DNA from: Manis javanica
Taxonomy: Eukaryota; Chordata; Mammalia; Pholidota; Manidae
Direction of reading: 5' to 3'
NCBI RefSeq assembly: GCF_040802235.1
Contig: NC_133163.1
Location: 70,235,501 to 70,299,500, forward strand
DNA: 64,000 nucleotides
Shown here piece by piece: positions 1-10,225 of this stretch; the stretch's first letter is position 1; each line of letters begins with the position of its first letter. Both the position numbers and the translations under genes were made by a program. The notes under the pieces were generated by a model. The model saw only the letters and a program-made list of their open reading frames with translations. It made no database searches and was not told where the DNA came from.

Positions 1-985
1 ATCAGAGACCCCTGCACGACCTGTGCTTTCACCAAGACCCCTCCCCCCGTAACCTGTTATACTTCTACCAAAACCTGCCCTAATGGGCAACAGGTAGCTA
101 CTCTTATGAAAGGGAGAGAAAATGGATGCCCTGGAAGGGTTCTTGATCACAAATGTTGGCAAGGCCCCAAAGTATCCTCACCCATCCCAGGGAAATCCCC
201 CTCTAATTGTCCTTGCACCACTTTTCAAGCCTCCATTCATGCTACATGCTATCAGGAGGTTAGCCCCTGCACTCACCATAATAAAACATACTGGTAAGCG
301 ATTCTGACAAAAGGCAAGGCTAAATATGCTGACTGTCAAAAGAATAGGGTACAGCAAGTCTGTTGGAATACATATGCCCCTGTAGGCATCTCTGATGGGG
401 GCAAAGTCCAAGATCAGGCTCAACAGCACAAAATTAAAAAACTGGCAGACAGGCTGATTGAAGACAAAATCCCCCAATTTACCACCCTCTTAGCCTCCTA
501 GAGATCAGGGGAGAATTGCTTCTTGAACCTGAAACACAATCAATCATATAGGCTGCTTTTACCTTACTCAATAGAATCAATCCTGATTTAGCAAAGGATC
601 GCTGGCTGTGCCTGCAGCCGGGACCATTACGGGCCAATGCTCTTCTTGTTAACCTGTCACAGGCCAAGCCCCAGTGCCAGCTGTTACCCCCAAGTTCTAG
701 AGCCTATCTAGACCCTCTTTCCCCTAAAGGCCCATGCTTCAAAGCTCACCCCAGTTCTGATAATACTAGTGAGACAGATGTGGGCCAAATCCACTATTCT
801 TTTTGTCAACAAAATATTACTGTGAACAATACCTTTCTCTGGAACAGTCTTCATTTGTCGGGGAGATGCGTTTGGCTTTCTCCCAACAGGCTGGACGGGA
901 CTTTGTGCTCCAGCTGTAATTTTCCCTGACATTGGAGTGGTCCCTAATAATCAGAGCCTCCCTATTCCTTCCTGCTATAGACCAC
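1..985 (+). pseudogene. env: Endogenous retroviral env, surface-subunit remnant (broken)
   Basis: Surface subunit of a retroviral envelope glycoprotein, which in the family binds the cell receptor. No frame is open across the stretch; similarity moves between frames and several stops interrupt it. The C-terminal part, about 860-985, reads as proline-rich and hydrophobic sequence just before the region where surface and transmembrane subunits are normally cleaved. The upstream end is cut by the window edge. Together with the better-preserved downstream part this identifies the stretch as env. It cannot make a complete product. The receptor type cannot be told. Confidence 0.7.
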
Positions 986-1615
986 ATCAGAGGTAGATCA
1001 AAAAGGGCCATTCAGGTTATCCCCCTGCTTTTAGGCCTTGGGGTGGCCACTGGAGCTGCCACAGGGGCAGCAGGATTGGGGACCTCCCTACATTATTATA
1101 AAGCCCTTTCTCAACAGATGATCGATGACCTACGAGCTGTGGTCAGCACAATTCTTGACCTCCAAGCACAATTGGATTCCCTCGCAGCAGTAGTCCTACA
1201 GAACTGTAGGGGGCTTGACCTCCTCCTAGCTGAAAAGGGAGGCTTATGTCTCTTTTTACGAGAAGAATGCTGCTTCTATGTGAACCGTTCCGGCATAGTC
1301 CAAAATAGGGTCAAACAACTTCAAGAAGACCTCAAGAGACGCAGACAAGAATTACAAGCCAATTTTCTTTAGACTGAGTTACACAGGTGGTTGCCCTATA
1401 TTCTGCCCCTCCTTGGTCCTATCCTTCTCTTGCTCCTACTTTTCACTTTTGGGCCCTGCATTATTAACAAGATTATCCAGTTTGTCCAAACAAGAATTGA
1501 ATCAATTCAGTTGATGTGCATGCAGGTACATTACCAGAGAGTTGCCACAGAAGCCAGTGACCCCTACAATCACTGTGAACCTTATGATGAGGCTGTGTCC
1601 ATTAATTCCCCCTAA
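986..1615 (+). pseudogene. env: Endogenous retroviral env, transmembrane-subunit remnant
   Basis: This part shows a gamma-type transmembrane subunit in order: a basic cleavage-like region near 990-1010, a glycine/alanine-rich fusion-peptide-like stretch near 1030-1090, a heptad-repeat region, the conserved segment with LQN and GLDLL (about 1196-1226) next to a C-X6-CC cysteine motif (about 1246-1275), then a hydrophobic membrane anchor (about 1400-1460) and a cytoplasmic tail ending at 1615. The C-X6-CC motif marks envelopes whose two subunits are disulfide-linked (gamma and type-D groups). An in-frame stop at 1370-1372 separates ectodomain from anchor, so the copy here is defective. Anchor and tail are in the same frame as the ectodomain. 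Confidence 0.85.
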
Positions 1616-1627
1616 CTATCTCCCCGT

Positions 1628-1775
1628 GCACCCATGACGGGTAAGATCTCCAAGGTGGAGACAACCTAAGACAGGCCTCGGAGGATGAGTAAGCTTGGGA
1701 CAACTGAGGAGCTGCAAGGTACCCAGTGATGGGTAAGATCCCCAGAGAGGGGACAACCTAAGATAGGGGCCTTGC
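1628..1775 (+). promoter_or_regulatory. Constitutive transport element (CTE)-like repeat block between env and 3' LTR
   Basis: Two imperfect direct repeats lie at 1636-1676 and 1728-1771. Each has GAYGGGTAAGA, a short perfect inverted pair (TCTCC/GGAGA in the first, TCCCC/GGGGA in the second), then ACAACCTAAGAYAGG. A decayed third unit lies at about 1685-1709. This repeat content and its place between env and LTR match the CTE of type-D simian retroviruses (Mason-Pfizer monkey virus), where paired GGGTAAGA and CCTAAGACAGG strands form internal loops that bind the mRNA export receptor NXF1/TAP. The motifs are seen; the homology is recalled knowledge; export activity is inferred. Confidence 0.72.
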
Positions 1776-1800
1776 CCACCAGGACATCCCAGAGCATTTA

Positions 1801-1819
1801 TAAAACAAAAAGGGGGAAT
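1801..1819 (+). other. Polypurine tract of the provirus
   Basis: A purine-rich run (AAAACAAAAAGGGGGAA) lies immediately before the TGTTGGGACC start of the 3' LTR. In retroviruses this primes plus-strand DNA synthesis. Its position fixes the LTR 5' edge. Confidence 0.85.
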
Positions 1820-2250
1820 TGTTGGGACCTTTTGCATCTTTTGGGCTTGTGACTATGAGGTGGCCGCAGGCTGGAGGTTTCCACCCTCCCTCATTACTTC
1901 CGCATTCCTGGCCCAACTGAGTTCCCGTGTGCACTCTTAGCCCTAACTCCGCCTCCCCACCTAACCTGAAACCTGCCTAAGACCCTAGTGACAGATGAGA
2001 TAATCAATTCCCATTGGTTTCTGCTACTTCCTTATCTTCCCCTATATAACTAAGCTTCTGATGCAATAAAACTGAGTTTTGCTGCACCTCCAAGGCTGAC
2101 ACATCTCCCAGCTTGGTGTGGTTTTGTTTTCCCCGGATCTCTGGGGAGGGTGACTGAGCTGTCGACACTTGCCCTCTCGCTCAGCCCCCGGGGGTAACAG
2201 GCTGGTCCTGCTTGTCTCCCCCCCAGCCTTCTTGTTGCTGAGGAGCAACA
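1820..2250 (+). repeat. 3' LTR of the endogenous retrovirus
   Basis: The 431-bp LTR runs from TGTTGGGACC to GAGCAACA. It holds an inverted CCAAT box (ATTGG near 2012), a TATA box (CTATATAAC, 2042-2049) and a polyadenylation signal (AATAAA, 2065-2070), the usual order of a gamma-type LTR. The signal lies only about 20 bases past the TATA box, so R begins close by and U5 is long. The following bases (TAGAG) are probably the target duplication, but the 5' partner is outside the window. Confidence 0.88.
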
Positions 2251-2955
2251 TAGAGATTCCTCAAAAACCTAAAAATAGAAATAGTATTTGACCTGGGAAT
2301 CCTGCTGCTAGAACTTTATCCAAAGAATACAAGTTCTCAGATTCAAAAAGACATATGCACCCCTATGTTTATCACAGCACTATTTACAATAGCCAAGATA
2401 TGGAAGCAACTTAAGTGTCTATCAGTACATGAATGGATAAAGAAGAGGTGGTACATATACAGAATGAAATACTATTCAGCCATAAGAAAGAAACAAATCC
2501 TACCATTTGCAACAACATGGATGCAGCTGGAGGACATTATGCTCAGTGAAATAAGCCAGGCAGAGAAAGACAAGTACCAAATGATTTCACTCATTTGTGG
2601 AGTATAACAACAAAGCTAAACTGAAGGACCAAAATAGCAAGAGACTCACAGATTCCAAGAAGGGACTAGTGGTTACCAAAGGAGAGGCATGTGGAAGGGC
2701 AGGTGGGGAGGGAGGGAGGGAGAAGGGTATTGAGGGGTATTATGTTTAGAACACAATGTGTGGGGTTTCAGGGGGAGGCAGTGTAGCATAGAGAAGGCAA
2801 ATAGTGAATCTGTGGCATCTTACTACACTGATGGACAGTGATTTCAATGGGGTATGCGTGGGGACTTGATAACATGGGTGAATGTAGTAACAACATTGTT
2901 TTTCATGTGAAACATTCATAAGAGTGTATATAAATACCTTAATAAAAAATAGTAA
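2251..2955 (+). mobile_element. L1 fragment: end of ORF2 and 3' UTR
   Basis: The start matches the L1 ORF2 C-terminal region (predicted residues [16 protein letters not shown] near 2368, then the YYSAIRK and [23 protein letters not shown] region). ORF2 ends near 2607, followed by an L1 3' UTR with a GGGAGGGAGGGAGGG run near 2707 and an A-rich end near 2950. It resembles the 3' end of the full-length L1 at 40,376-46,370 but is more diverged. The provirus interrupts it on the left. Confidence 0.9.
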
Positions 2956-5809
2956 TTCAACTCTTTGATGGCATATTCTAGATACATAAATTGTCACATA
3001 TGCTTAGAAACATATATTTTATATTTACATTAAATACCAATGATATATTTAATGCTGCACAGTATCACTTAATATTATCTTACTCTCTTTTTTTAAACAA
3101 AACTTAATTCCTTATAGGTACCATGGAGAAATAAAGCATTATTTAGAAACATACAGCTTTATTATCACTATGAAGGATATAAAAACATACAATATTAATT
3201 AAGATAGCCTAAATTATGCTGCATAACAATTCTCCTCCCACAAATTTTCAGAGTCATAAGACAGCAAAAAGTTTTTCTGGTTAATATATATGGACAATGC
3301 AGGGGATGTTGCTGAATATACTAACAACTCAATGATCCAAGCTGATATAAGTTCATTTCAACATGAACTTATATGAAAAAGAAAAGGGGGAATGGTGGTG
3401 GGTGGAATCTGGCCCACAAATATTTTACATTTCATTTTCCAGGAAAAGTTAAGTTTAATTTCAAAGTAGCCAAGATTAATTTCAGTGGAGTGGGGGAGCA
3501 CAATTAATCTCTTAAAAATATACAGGAGAGAACTGGAATATTTGGGAAAACCCCTAAGTATCACTACATAGAGTACTAAAAATCTCTAGAAAATAATTTC
3601 TAAACAAGGTCCATAAAACCCCAGGGTGCCTAATTAATTGTAGATGTATATGAATTCTGTGAAAATGTTTGAAAAATGAGATGTAAAGGGGCTAAACCTA
3701 GTACCTTTTATTGAGGATTCATGGAATTCTTTCATTAGGAAAGCATGAAATAATTATACTATGTATCAGAAAAAAAATGTTCCAAATAGGCAAAATACAA
3801 AAAAATACCACATAACACTTTTCTCATATAATGAGACAATATTTGAAGTACTAAAAAACATTTTATTCAGGACTCTATTTCTTGACCTGAAATCTCTGTT
3901 TAATGTTTTAAATGCGATAAACATTTAAATGTGATAAATATTTACATGTTTAATATGATAAACAGTATTATTTCTTAGGATCTCAGTTGTTCCACATCAT
4001 GTTTGCAGCAGCAAAATCAGGACATGTGCTGATTAAAGATACCGCTTTAAATTCACTGGAACAAATACCACCTTGTAACATTAATTTTAGAAAGCTTCCC
4101 TTTTCCCATTTAGAACACTTAGTTCTAGGTTAAATGATGAATCTGTGATCTTGGAAGAAACCAAGACAAAGAGTTATGTTCTGTACTAAATTGAAAAGTT
4201 TCATTCCCTATTTTCAGACCTTTGAAGTATAGGCAAATTCATATTGCTCTTGCACTGACATATCTCTTGAAGAAATGATCCACTTTAGCCATTAAAATGG
4301 AATAGATGATCTGACTCATTAAAAAATGTTATGAAAGAGGTTGTGATGATGCAGATTAATTTCCTACCATACAATGCTTTAGAAACTTTAAAACATTTAT
4401 TATTGCCATGTTTATGTGCTTGTGCAGTTCAGTAAAATGACAGCAACATTTTATCTCAAGCAGTTAGAGAAGAAAGCATTTTTAAAATACATTTATTAGG
4501 CATTTTACTGAAAATACAGAGTTGTAATAATGCATACAACAGCATTATCATAAATAATAGCTATAATAAACAAGTTTAAAAGATTTTATGGGAAATAAGA
4601 GCCAAAAAGCAGTTTTTCTCACAGTCTGGAATATATTCCTTAGAACTGTTAAAGAGTTCTCCTCTTATAGTTAATGGAAGGTTTGTATTTAACTAACAGC
4701 AAAAAAGTAGACAAAGAATTGTCAGCATGATTTTTGTGTGTCGGATATTCATATATTTTTTACTAGTTTAATTTCATAAGCAGTGCCAACACAAACAAAA
4801 TGAAATAAAGAACCAAAGACATTACCTAGAGAAAAATAAATCATGGTTTGTTTGTTTTTTCCTTAATTGCCTAGATTGTTTATGTACAGAAGTGTTCAGA
4901 CTTAAAAATTATATATTGTCATTTCCCATATTGTTAATGAGTAATATTTAACTATACCTTGGTTAAAACTTGAATTTTTTACCTGAAATGTACTATAAAA
5001 CATAAGGCTGATTTTTTTTAAAGAACACAAAGGCTTGGGGATAAGATTTTTTTTAATTAAATAATTTTTTTCAATAAAGGGGTTTGAGGAAATATCTCTA
5101 TGTTAGCAAATGTGAATATATAGTTCTTTATCTGCATTTCTTATAAAACAGGCATGAGATTTTATAGGCAAAAGATATTAACCTCACTCATTGTAAAGGG
5201 CAATCAGACAAGCCACAAGGTTTTAGACTGAGAGAGGGGACACATACTTCACAACTCTCATAAGATTTACAGCACATAAAATAGAGTTTTATGACCCTGG
5301 ATGAGATTGTGCTTCAGTCCTGGACATATCTGTTTTTTATGGTCATTAAAAGTTATTGAGTTAACTGCTCATTATACAGTTTAATCTGTACTCTCACTTT
5401 TGATCTACTTTTGGATTGCTGAAGTAGTTAAGTTAAAATAAGAGTTCTTCCAAAACTTTGAAAATGTGTAAAATTTGACCTCAGGTATAAATGTGTTTGA
5501 GATCCAGAAAGGTTTTGTTGATTTGATTTTATTCTTCATTTAAATACATTGCAAATACCTTTTCCAAATCCATACCTTGCATGCATACTCTTTTTAATGT
5601 TCTTTTTAGAAGAGAAATTTCTAACTTAAACATGGTCTAATACATTAATTCCTTTCCTTCATGGACACTGTTTTATATATCCTTTTTAACACCTTTTTAA
5701 CACCACAATTCAAGAATGCATTCTCTGAGCATTTGTAAAAAAAAAAAACTAGGGTTTTCTTTTATTTTATATCTATATAATAAATCCACTTGGAAGAGAT
5801 TTCCTGTAT
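2956..5809. other. AT-rich intergenic sequence, no feature recognised
   Basis: No open frame with coding character, RNA gene or clear repeat was recognised. There are short A and T runs and simple AT-rich stretches only. Very old, unrecognisable repeats may be present. Confidence 0.6.
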
Positions 5810-6030
5810 AGGGTGATGTGGGGGTGCTCTCAAGCTATATTAACATTGTTAAAGCAATTAAAGGAGGAGGCCATTAGATTGCAGTGGCTCTAATGAGTTG
5901 GCACTCCACATATTTAAACTAAAAGGTAAGCCAGTGTTCAGAGAAAATGAAAGTTAAGAGTAATAGAACACAAACAACTAAGTAGGCTTTCTCAAATAAG
6001 GCAACCACTTTAGCTATAGCCAATCAAATG
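5810..6030 (+). repeat. Possible old LTR, left part, split by Tigger1
   Basis: The segment ends in a CCAAT-box-like CCAATCAAAT at 6019-6028. The sequence resuming after Tigger1 (from 8445) carries TATAAAA-like and AATAAA-like sites in LTR order. Together they read as one old LTR interrupted by the DNA transposon. No family was recognised and the outer edges are not defined. Confidence 0.35.
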
Positions 6031-8444
6031 CAGGCTTTCAAATTGAAGATGGCTTCAAATACATTGTTTTATTTCACTTCAATCTTTTGTGCTTCACAGA
6101 TATTGCATTTTTTACAGATTGAAGGTTTGTGGCAACTCTGCACCAAGCAAGTCTATTGGCACCTTTTTTCCAATACATTTGTTCATTTGTGTCTCTGTCA
6201 CATTTTGGTGATTCTCACAATGCTTTGAACTCTTTCATTATTATGATATTATGGTGATCTATGGTCAGTGATTTCACCACACTTTGATGTTACTATTGCA
6301 ATTGTTTTGAGACACCAATAACTGAAGCCATATAAAACAGCAATCAACAAATGTTTTGTGTGTTCTGACTGCTCCACTAACCATCTATTTTCCTATCTCT
6401 TTCCCTCATCTCAGACCTCCTTGTTCTCTGAGACACAACAATATTACAGTTAGACCAATCAATACTCTTAAAATGCCCTCTAAGTGTTCAAGTGAAAGGA
6501 AGAACCACTCATCTTTCACCTTAAATCAAAAGCTAGAAATGATTTAGGTTTAATGAGGAGGGCATTTTGAAAGCTGAGACCGACCAAAATCTGGGCCTCT
6601 TGTACCAGTTGACAAGGTGTGAATGCAAAGGAAAAGTTCTTGAAGGAAATTAAAAGTGCTAGTCTAGTGAACACATGAATCATAAGAAGGCAAAACAGAC
6701 TTATTGCTGATAGGGAGAAAGTTTTAGTCAGCAGCATAGAAGATCAAATCAGCCACAGCATTCCCTTAAGCCAAAATCTAATTCAGAACTAGGCCTTAAC
6801 TCTCTTCAATTATGTGAAGGCTGAAACAGGTGAGAAATCTGAAGAAAAATGTGTTGGTTTGTGAGGTTTAAAGAAAGAAGCTGTCTCCATAACATAAAAG
6901 TGCAGGTGAAGCAGCAGTGCTGATGGAGAAACTGCAACAAATTATCCAGAAGAGCTAGCTAAGATAATTCATGAAGATGGCTACACTAAACAACAGATTT
7001 TCATTGTAGATGAAACAGCCTTCTATTGGAAGATGTCATCTGGGACTTCCATAGTGAGAGAGAAGTCAATCAATGCTTGGCTTCAAAGCTACAAAGGACA
7101 GGCTGACCTTCTTGTTGGGGTTAATGTAGCTGGTGACTTTAAGTTGCAGCCAATGCTCATTTACCATTCCAACATTTCTAGGGCCCTTAAGAATTATGCC
7201 TAATCTACACTGCCTGTGCTCTATAAATGGAAAAACAAAGCTTGAATGACAGCACATCTGTTTACAGCATGGTTTACTGAGCATTTTAAACCTACTATTG
7301 AGATCTACTGATAGGAAAAAAGGTTTTTTTCAAAATGTTACTGCTCATTAACAATGCACCCAGTCACACAAGAGCTCTGATGTACACATACAACAAGATG
7401 AATGCTTTTCTCATGCTTGCTAACACAACATACATTCTTCAGCTCATAGATCAAAGAGTAATTTCAACTTTCAAGTCTTATTATTCACAAAATACATTTT
7501 GTAAGGCTATAGCTGCTAAAGACAGTCATTCCACTGAAGGAGCTGGGCAAAGTAAATTGAAAACCTTCAGGAAAGGATTTACCTTCTCAATGTTATTAAG
7601 AACAATCATGATTCATGAGAAGAGGTCAAAACATTAATATAAACAGGAATCTGGAAGAAGGTGATTCCAACACTCATGGATGATGACTTTGATGGCTTCA
7701 AGACGTCTTTGGAGGAAGTAACTGAAAGTGTGGTAGAAATAGCAAGAGAACAAGAATTAGAAGTGGAAACTGAACATGTGAATGAATTGCTGCAATCACA
7801 TGATAAAACTTATATGGATGAGGAGTTGCTTTCTAATGGATTAGCAGAGAAAATGGTTTCTCGAGACAGAAACTATTCCTGATGAAGATGTTATGAAGAT
7901 TGCTGAAACAACAACAAAGAATTTAGAATGTTACATAAACTTAGTTGATAAAGCAGCAGCAGGGTTTGAGAAGATTGACTCGCATTATGAAAGAAGTTCT
8001 ACTGTGTGTAAAATACTATCAAACAGCATGGCATGCTATAGAGAAATTCTCTGCGAAGGAAGAGTCAATCCATGCAGCCAACTTCCATATTGTCTTACTT
8101 GAAAAAATTGCCACGGCCACCCCAACCTTCAGCAACTACCCCTCTGGGTTAGTCACTGGCCATCAATACTGAGGCAAAACCCCCAACCAGCAAAAAGACT
8201 GTAACTCGCTGAAAGCTTACATGATGGTTAGCATTTTTTAACAATAAATTATTTTTAATTAAGGTACGTGCATTGTTTTTTTTAAGAAATAATGCTATTA
8301 AACATTTAATAGATTACACTATAGTGTGAACATGTCTTTCACATGAGTAAGAAACCAAACAATTCATTTGACTCACTTTATAGATATATTCACTTTAGTG
8401 CAGTGGACTGGAACTAAACCTACAATAGCTCCAAGGTGTGACTA
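6031..8444 (+). mobile_element. Tigger1 DNA transposon (pogo/Tc1-mariner superfamily), near full length
   Basis: The 2.4-kb element starts CAGGC and ends in the complementary terminal-repeat sequence (CTCCAAGGTGTG...), with the family's subterminal text about 'cagatattgc...tttttacagattgaaggttt' near 6090-6130 and its 3' counterpart at 8380-8440. Order and spacing follow the Tigger1 element recalled from mammalian genomes almost end to end. Mutations have degraded the termini, and a clear TA duplication is not visible. It is a fossil: the transposase is broken. Its insertion in an LTR-like sequence makes that LTR older. Confidence 0.9.
6473..8231 (+). pseudogene. Tigger1 transposase (pogo-like, DDE/D), broken
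   Basis: The start is the ATG of MPSKCSSERKNHSSFTLNQK at 6473, the N-terminal helix-turn-helix DNA-binding end. Central CENP-B-like text runs through 6560-6960. The catalytic region includes VDETAFYWK near 7008-7035 and LLINNAPSH near 7338-7364. In Tigger/pogo transposases the second position is normally an aspartate (LLIDNAP), so one catalytic residue is replaced by asparagine. The C-terminal part includes IPTLMDDDFDGFKTS from 7664. Several frameshifts and stops split the gene. It was an autonomous transposase for cut-and-paste movement in the nucleus and now has no plausible product. Confidence 0.85.
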
Positions 8445-8645
8445 CAATTCCCTTGCTTTCTTCAGAGTCTTTATAAAAGCCTCTTCCTTAGCTCCTGTCA
8501 TAGAGTGCTCCTAGTCACTTTTGGGTTGATGCTGTCCGATTTGAATGGATGTATACTCAAATAAACTCTTGAAATTAATGTGTCTCAGTTTATCCTTTAA
8601 TAAGATAAGCTCATAACAGGAATTCTGTTATTGAATAAATATACA
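8445..8645 (+). repeat. Possible old LTR, right part (TATA and poly(A) signal region)
   Basis: Directly after Tigger1 comes TTTATAAAAGCCTC (near 8470) and, about 90 bases on, CAAATAAACTC (near 8559), the spacing of an LTR promoter and polyadenylation signal. It would be the 3' half of the LTR-like sequence at 5810-6030. It is not assigned to a family. Confidence 0.38.
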
Positions 8646-9204
8646 AGGAATTAATACACTAACATTAAACTATACATATCTTAATTAAAACTGCCAAACA
8701 TTGAGGCTATCTCTGTATTCTAGATATGTGCAAGTTTATTATATATAGCGATTAAAGAAAGCTGACATTCAGATGATTAAGATGATGTTTCATGTTTAAA
8801 ATAAGAAAGCCCCTTATTATTCCTTTTAGATATTGATTCTATGAAACATAGAGGGCTTACTTGAATTCCAACTATCATGATTCGCTTTATATGCCACATT
8901 TTTTAATCTACCTCCTAGGATTATCTAGAATATCCAACTGGATTTTGGTGATTCTTCTGGGTAATATATACCTCAGCTTTCCTTAGGGTTCCTCGATGAC
9001 AGTTCAAACATTTTCTCCTCCACTTTCATGTAAATACTCACTTGTCCTTTGATCTTGTCATTTCTGGATTAGCTATATTCAATGACTCTTTGTGTCTGCC
9101 TCATATAATAATCATGTGGTAACTTTACTAAAAGACTTTGTATCTGTCTTAAGATATTTTGGCAATGTACAGCTGCATCACATGAATATAATTACAGTCA
9201 TATT
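8646..9204. other. No feature recognised
   Basis: AT-rich unique-looking sequence. I saw no repeat family, RNA gene or coding frame. Confidence 0.5.
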
Positions 9205-9339
9205 TCTTTCAACATCTATCTATATCTATCTATCTATCTATCTATCTATCATCTATCTTTCTATCTATCATCTATGTATCTATCTATCAATCATAATCTA
9301 TTATCAATCCATCACCCTCCTTTTTGCCCTGTCCATGGG
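9205..9339 (+). repeat. (TCTA)n microsatellite with unique flank: left arm of an inverted duplication
   Basis: An imperfect TCTA/ATCT tandem array (about 9210-9290) is followed by about 50 bases of unique sequence ending CCATGGG at 9339. The reverse complement of both, including the order of the interruptions, appears at 9988-10116. The match stops sharply at CCATGGG. Confidence 0.9.
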
Positions 9340-9419
9340 TGGCTTGGACTCCAAATGCAGTACTAAGTGGTAACAAGGGGCATCTTTTTCTCATTCCCAA
9401 TCTCAAAGAAAAGCTTTTA

Positions 9420-10068
9420 ATATTTAAAAATAAGTATGATTTTCTTTGTACTTTTGTAGACACTATTTATTAAAAAATGTTTTCTTTTATTTCTGCTTAG
9501 TTGTTTCTATGATGATAGGTGAAGATCTTTTGAAACTTATTTTTCTCTATTTATTGAGGATATAAATTTTTCTTCATTATTTTAATATGGTGAATTACAA
9601 TGGTTAAATTTCTAATGTTAAACCAATTCTACAACCATAGGTTAAACATATGTATTTAGGTTTTTAACTTTTTCTTGTATTATCAGATTTGGGCTTTTAT
9701 CCTCTGCTTCTGAGAGGAACTTCCTACTATAATTTTTTTTTTCCTGGTAGTATCCAGGTCTGGTTTTGTTGTTAAGATAATTATAAACCAATTTTAAAAG
9801 CTTTAGATTATTTCCTAGTTTCCTGATTTTCTAATCATTTTATTTAAATAGCTTTTGCTATAGTATTTGAAAGAAGTTGCTAGTAAAGCCCACCTGGGTC
9901 TAGAAATTCCATTTTGGAAATATTTAAAAATATGGATTCAACTTCTTTTATAGATACAGGACTGATTAAATATACTATTTGTATTTGCCCATGGACAGGG
10001 CAAAAAGGAGGGTGATGGACTGATAATAGATTATGATTAATAGATAGATAGATGATAGAAAGATAGAT

Positions 10069-10116
<48 letters not shown>

Positions 10117-10225
10117 TATTATGTTTTCTAGGAATTTGTCTATATCTTCCAAAATATATTGGCAGAAAATTGCTCAATACTGAAGAGTCTGTCTCCTGGT
10201 TAAAAGTCTACTTGAGATTTTCCAG
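9420..10225 (-). mobile_element. Old L1, antisense ORF2 fragment (left piece)
   Basis: The plus strand carries the usual antisense text of mammalian L1 ORF2, for example TTTTCTAGGAATTTGTC near 10,123 and the CCTGGGTCTAGAAATTCC region near 9893. It is heavily diverged. The inverted microsatellite arm (9988-10,116) lies inside it and breaks the L1 match, showing that the arm was inserted. The likely continuation is at 14,470-15,480, beyond the younger L1. Confidence 0.65.
9988..10116 (-). repeat. (TAGA)n microsatellite with unique flank: right arm of the inverted duplication
   Basis: This begins CCCATGG at 9988, repeats in inverse orientation about 50 unique bases of the left arm with one or two differences, then carries the TAGA array to about 10,116. 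Antisense L1 ORF2 resumes at both edges, so about 129 bases appear inserted into L1. Confidence 0.9.

Larger units (their letters stand above)
1..2250 (+). mobile_element. 3' part of an endogenous retrovirus (env, CTE-like block, PPT, 3' LTR)
   Basis: The order seen is the canonical proviral 3' end: env remnant with a gamma-type transmembrane subunit, a short untranslated block with repeats, a polypurine tract, and an LTR from TG (1820) to CA (2250). The rest of the provirus lies upstream of the window. Sequence after 2250 is L1 ORF2, so the provirus landed in an older L1; the matching 5' flank and the other half of the target duplication are outside the window. Stops and frame breaks in env show it is not protein-competent here. 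The gamma-type env plus CTE-like repeat suggests kinship with type-D or RD114-like viruses, which is inference. Confidence 0.88.

Noticed and set aside
1-2250. An intact, possibly active retrovirus
   Set aside because: Env has many stops and frame breaks, and only the 3' end is present in the window.
2701-2730. G-rich run as a promoter element
   Set aside because: It matches the position of the G-rich tract in L1 3' UTRs.
9092-9373. Open frame rich in YLSI repeats
   Set aside because: It is translation of the TCTA microsatellite and not a protein repeat family.
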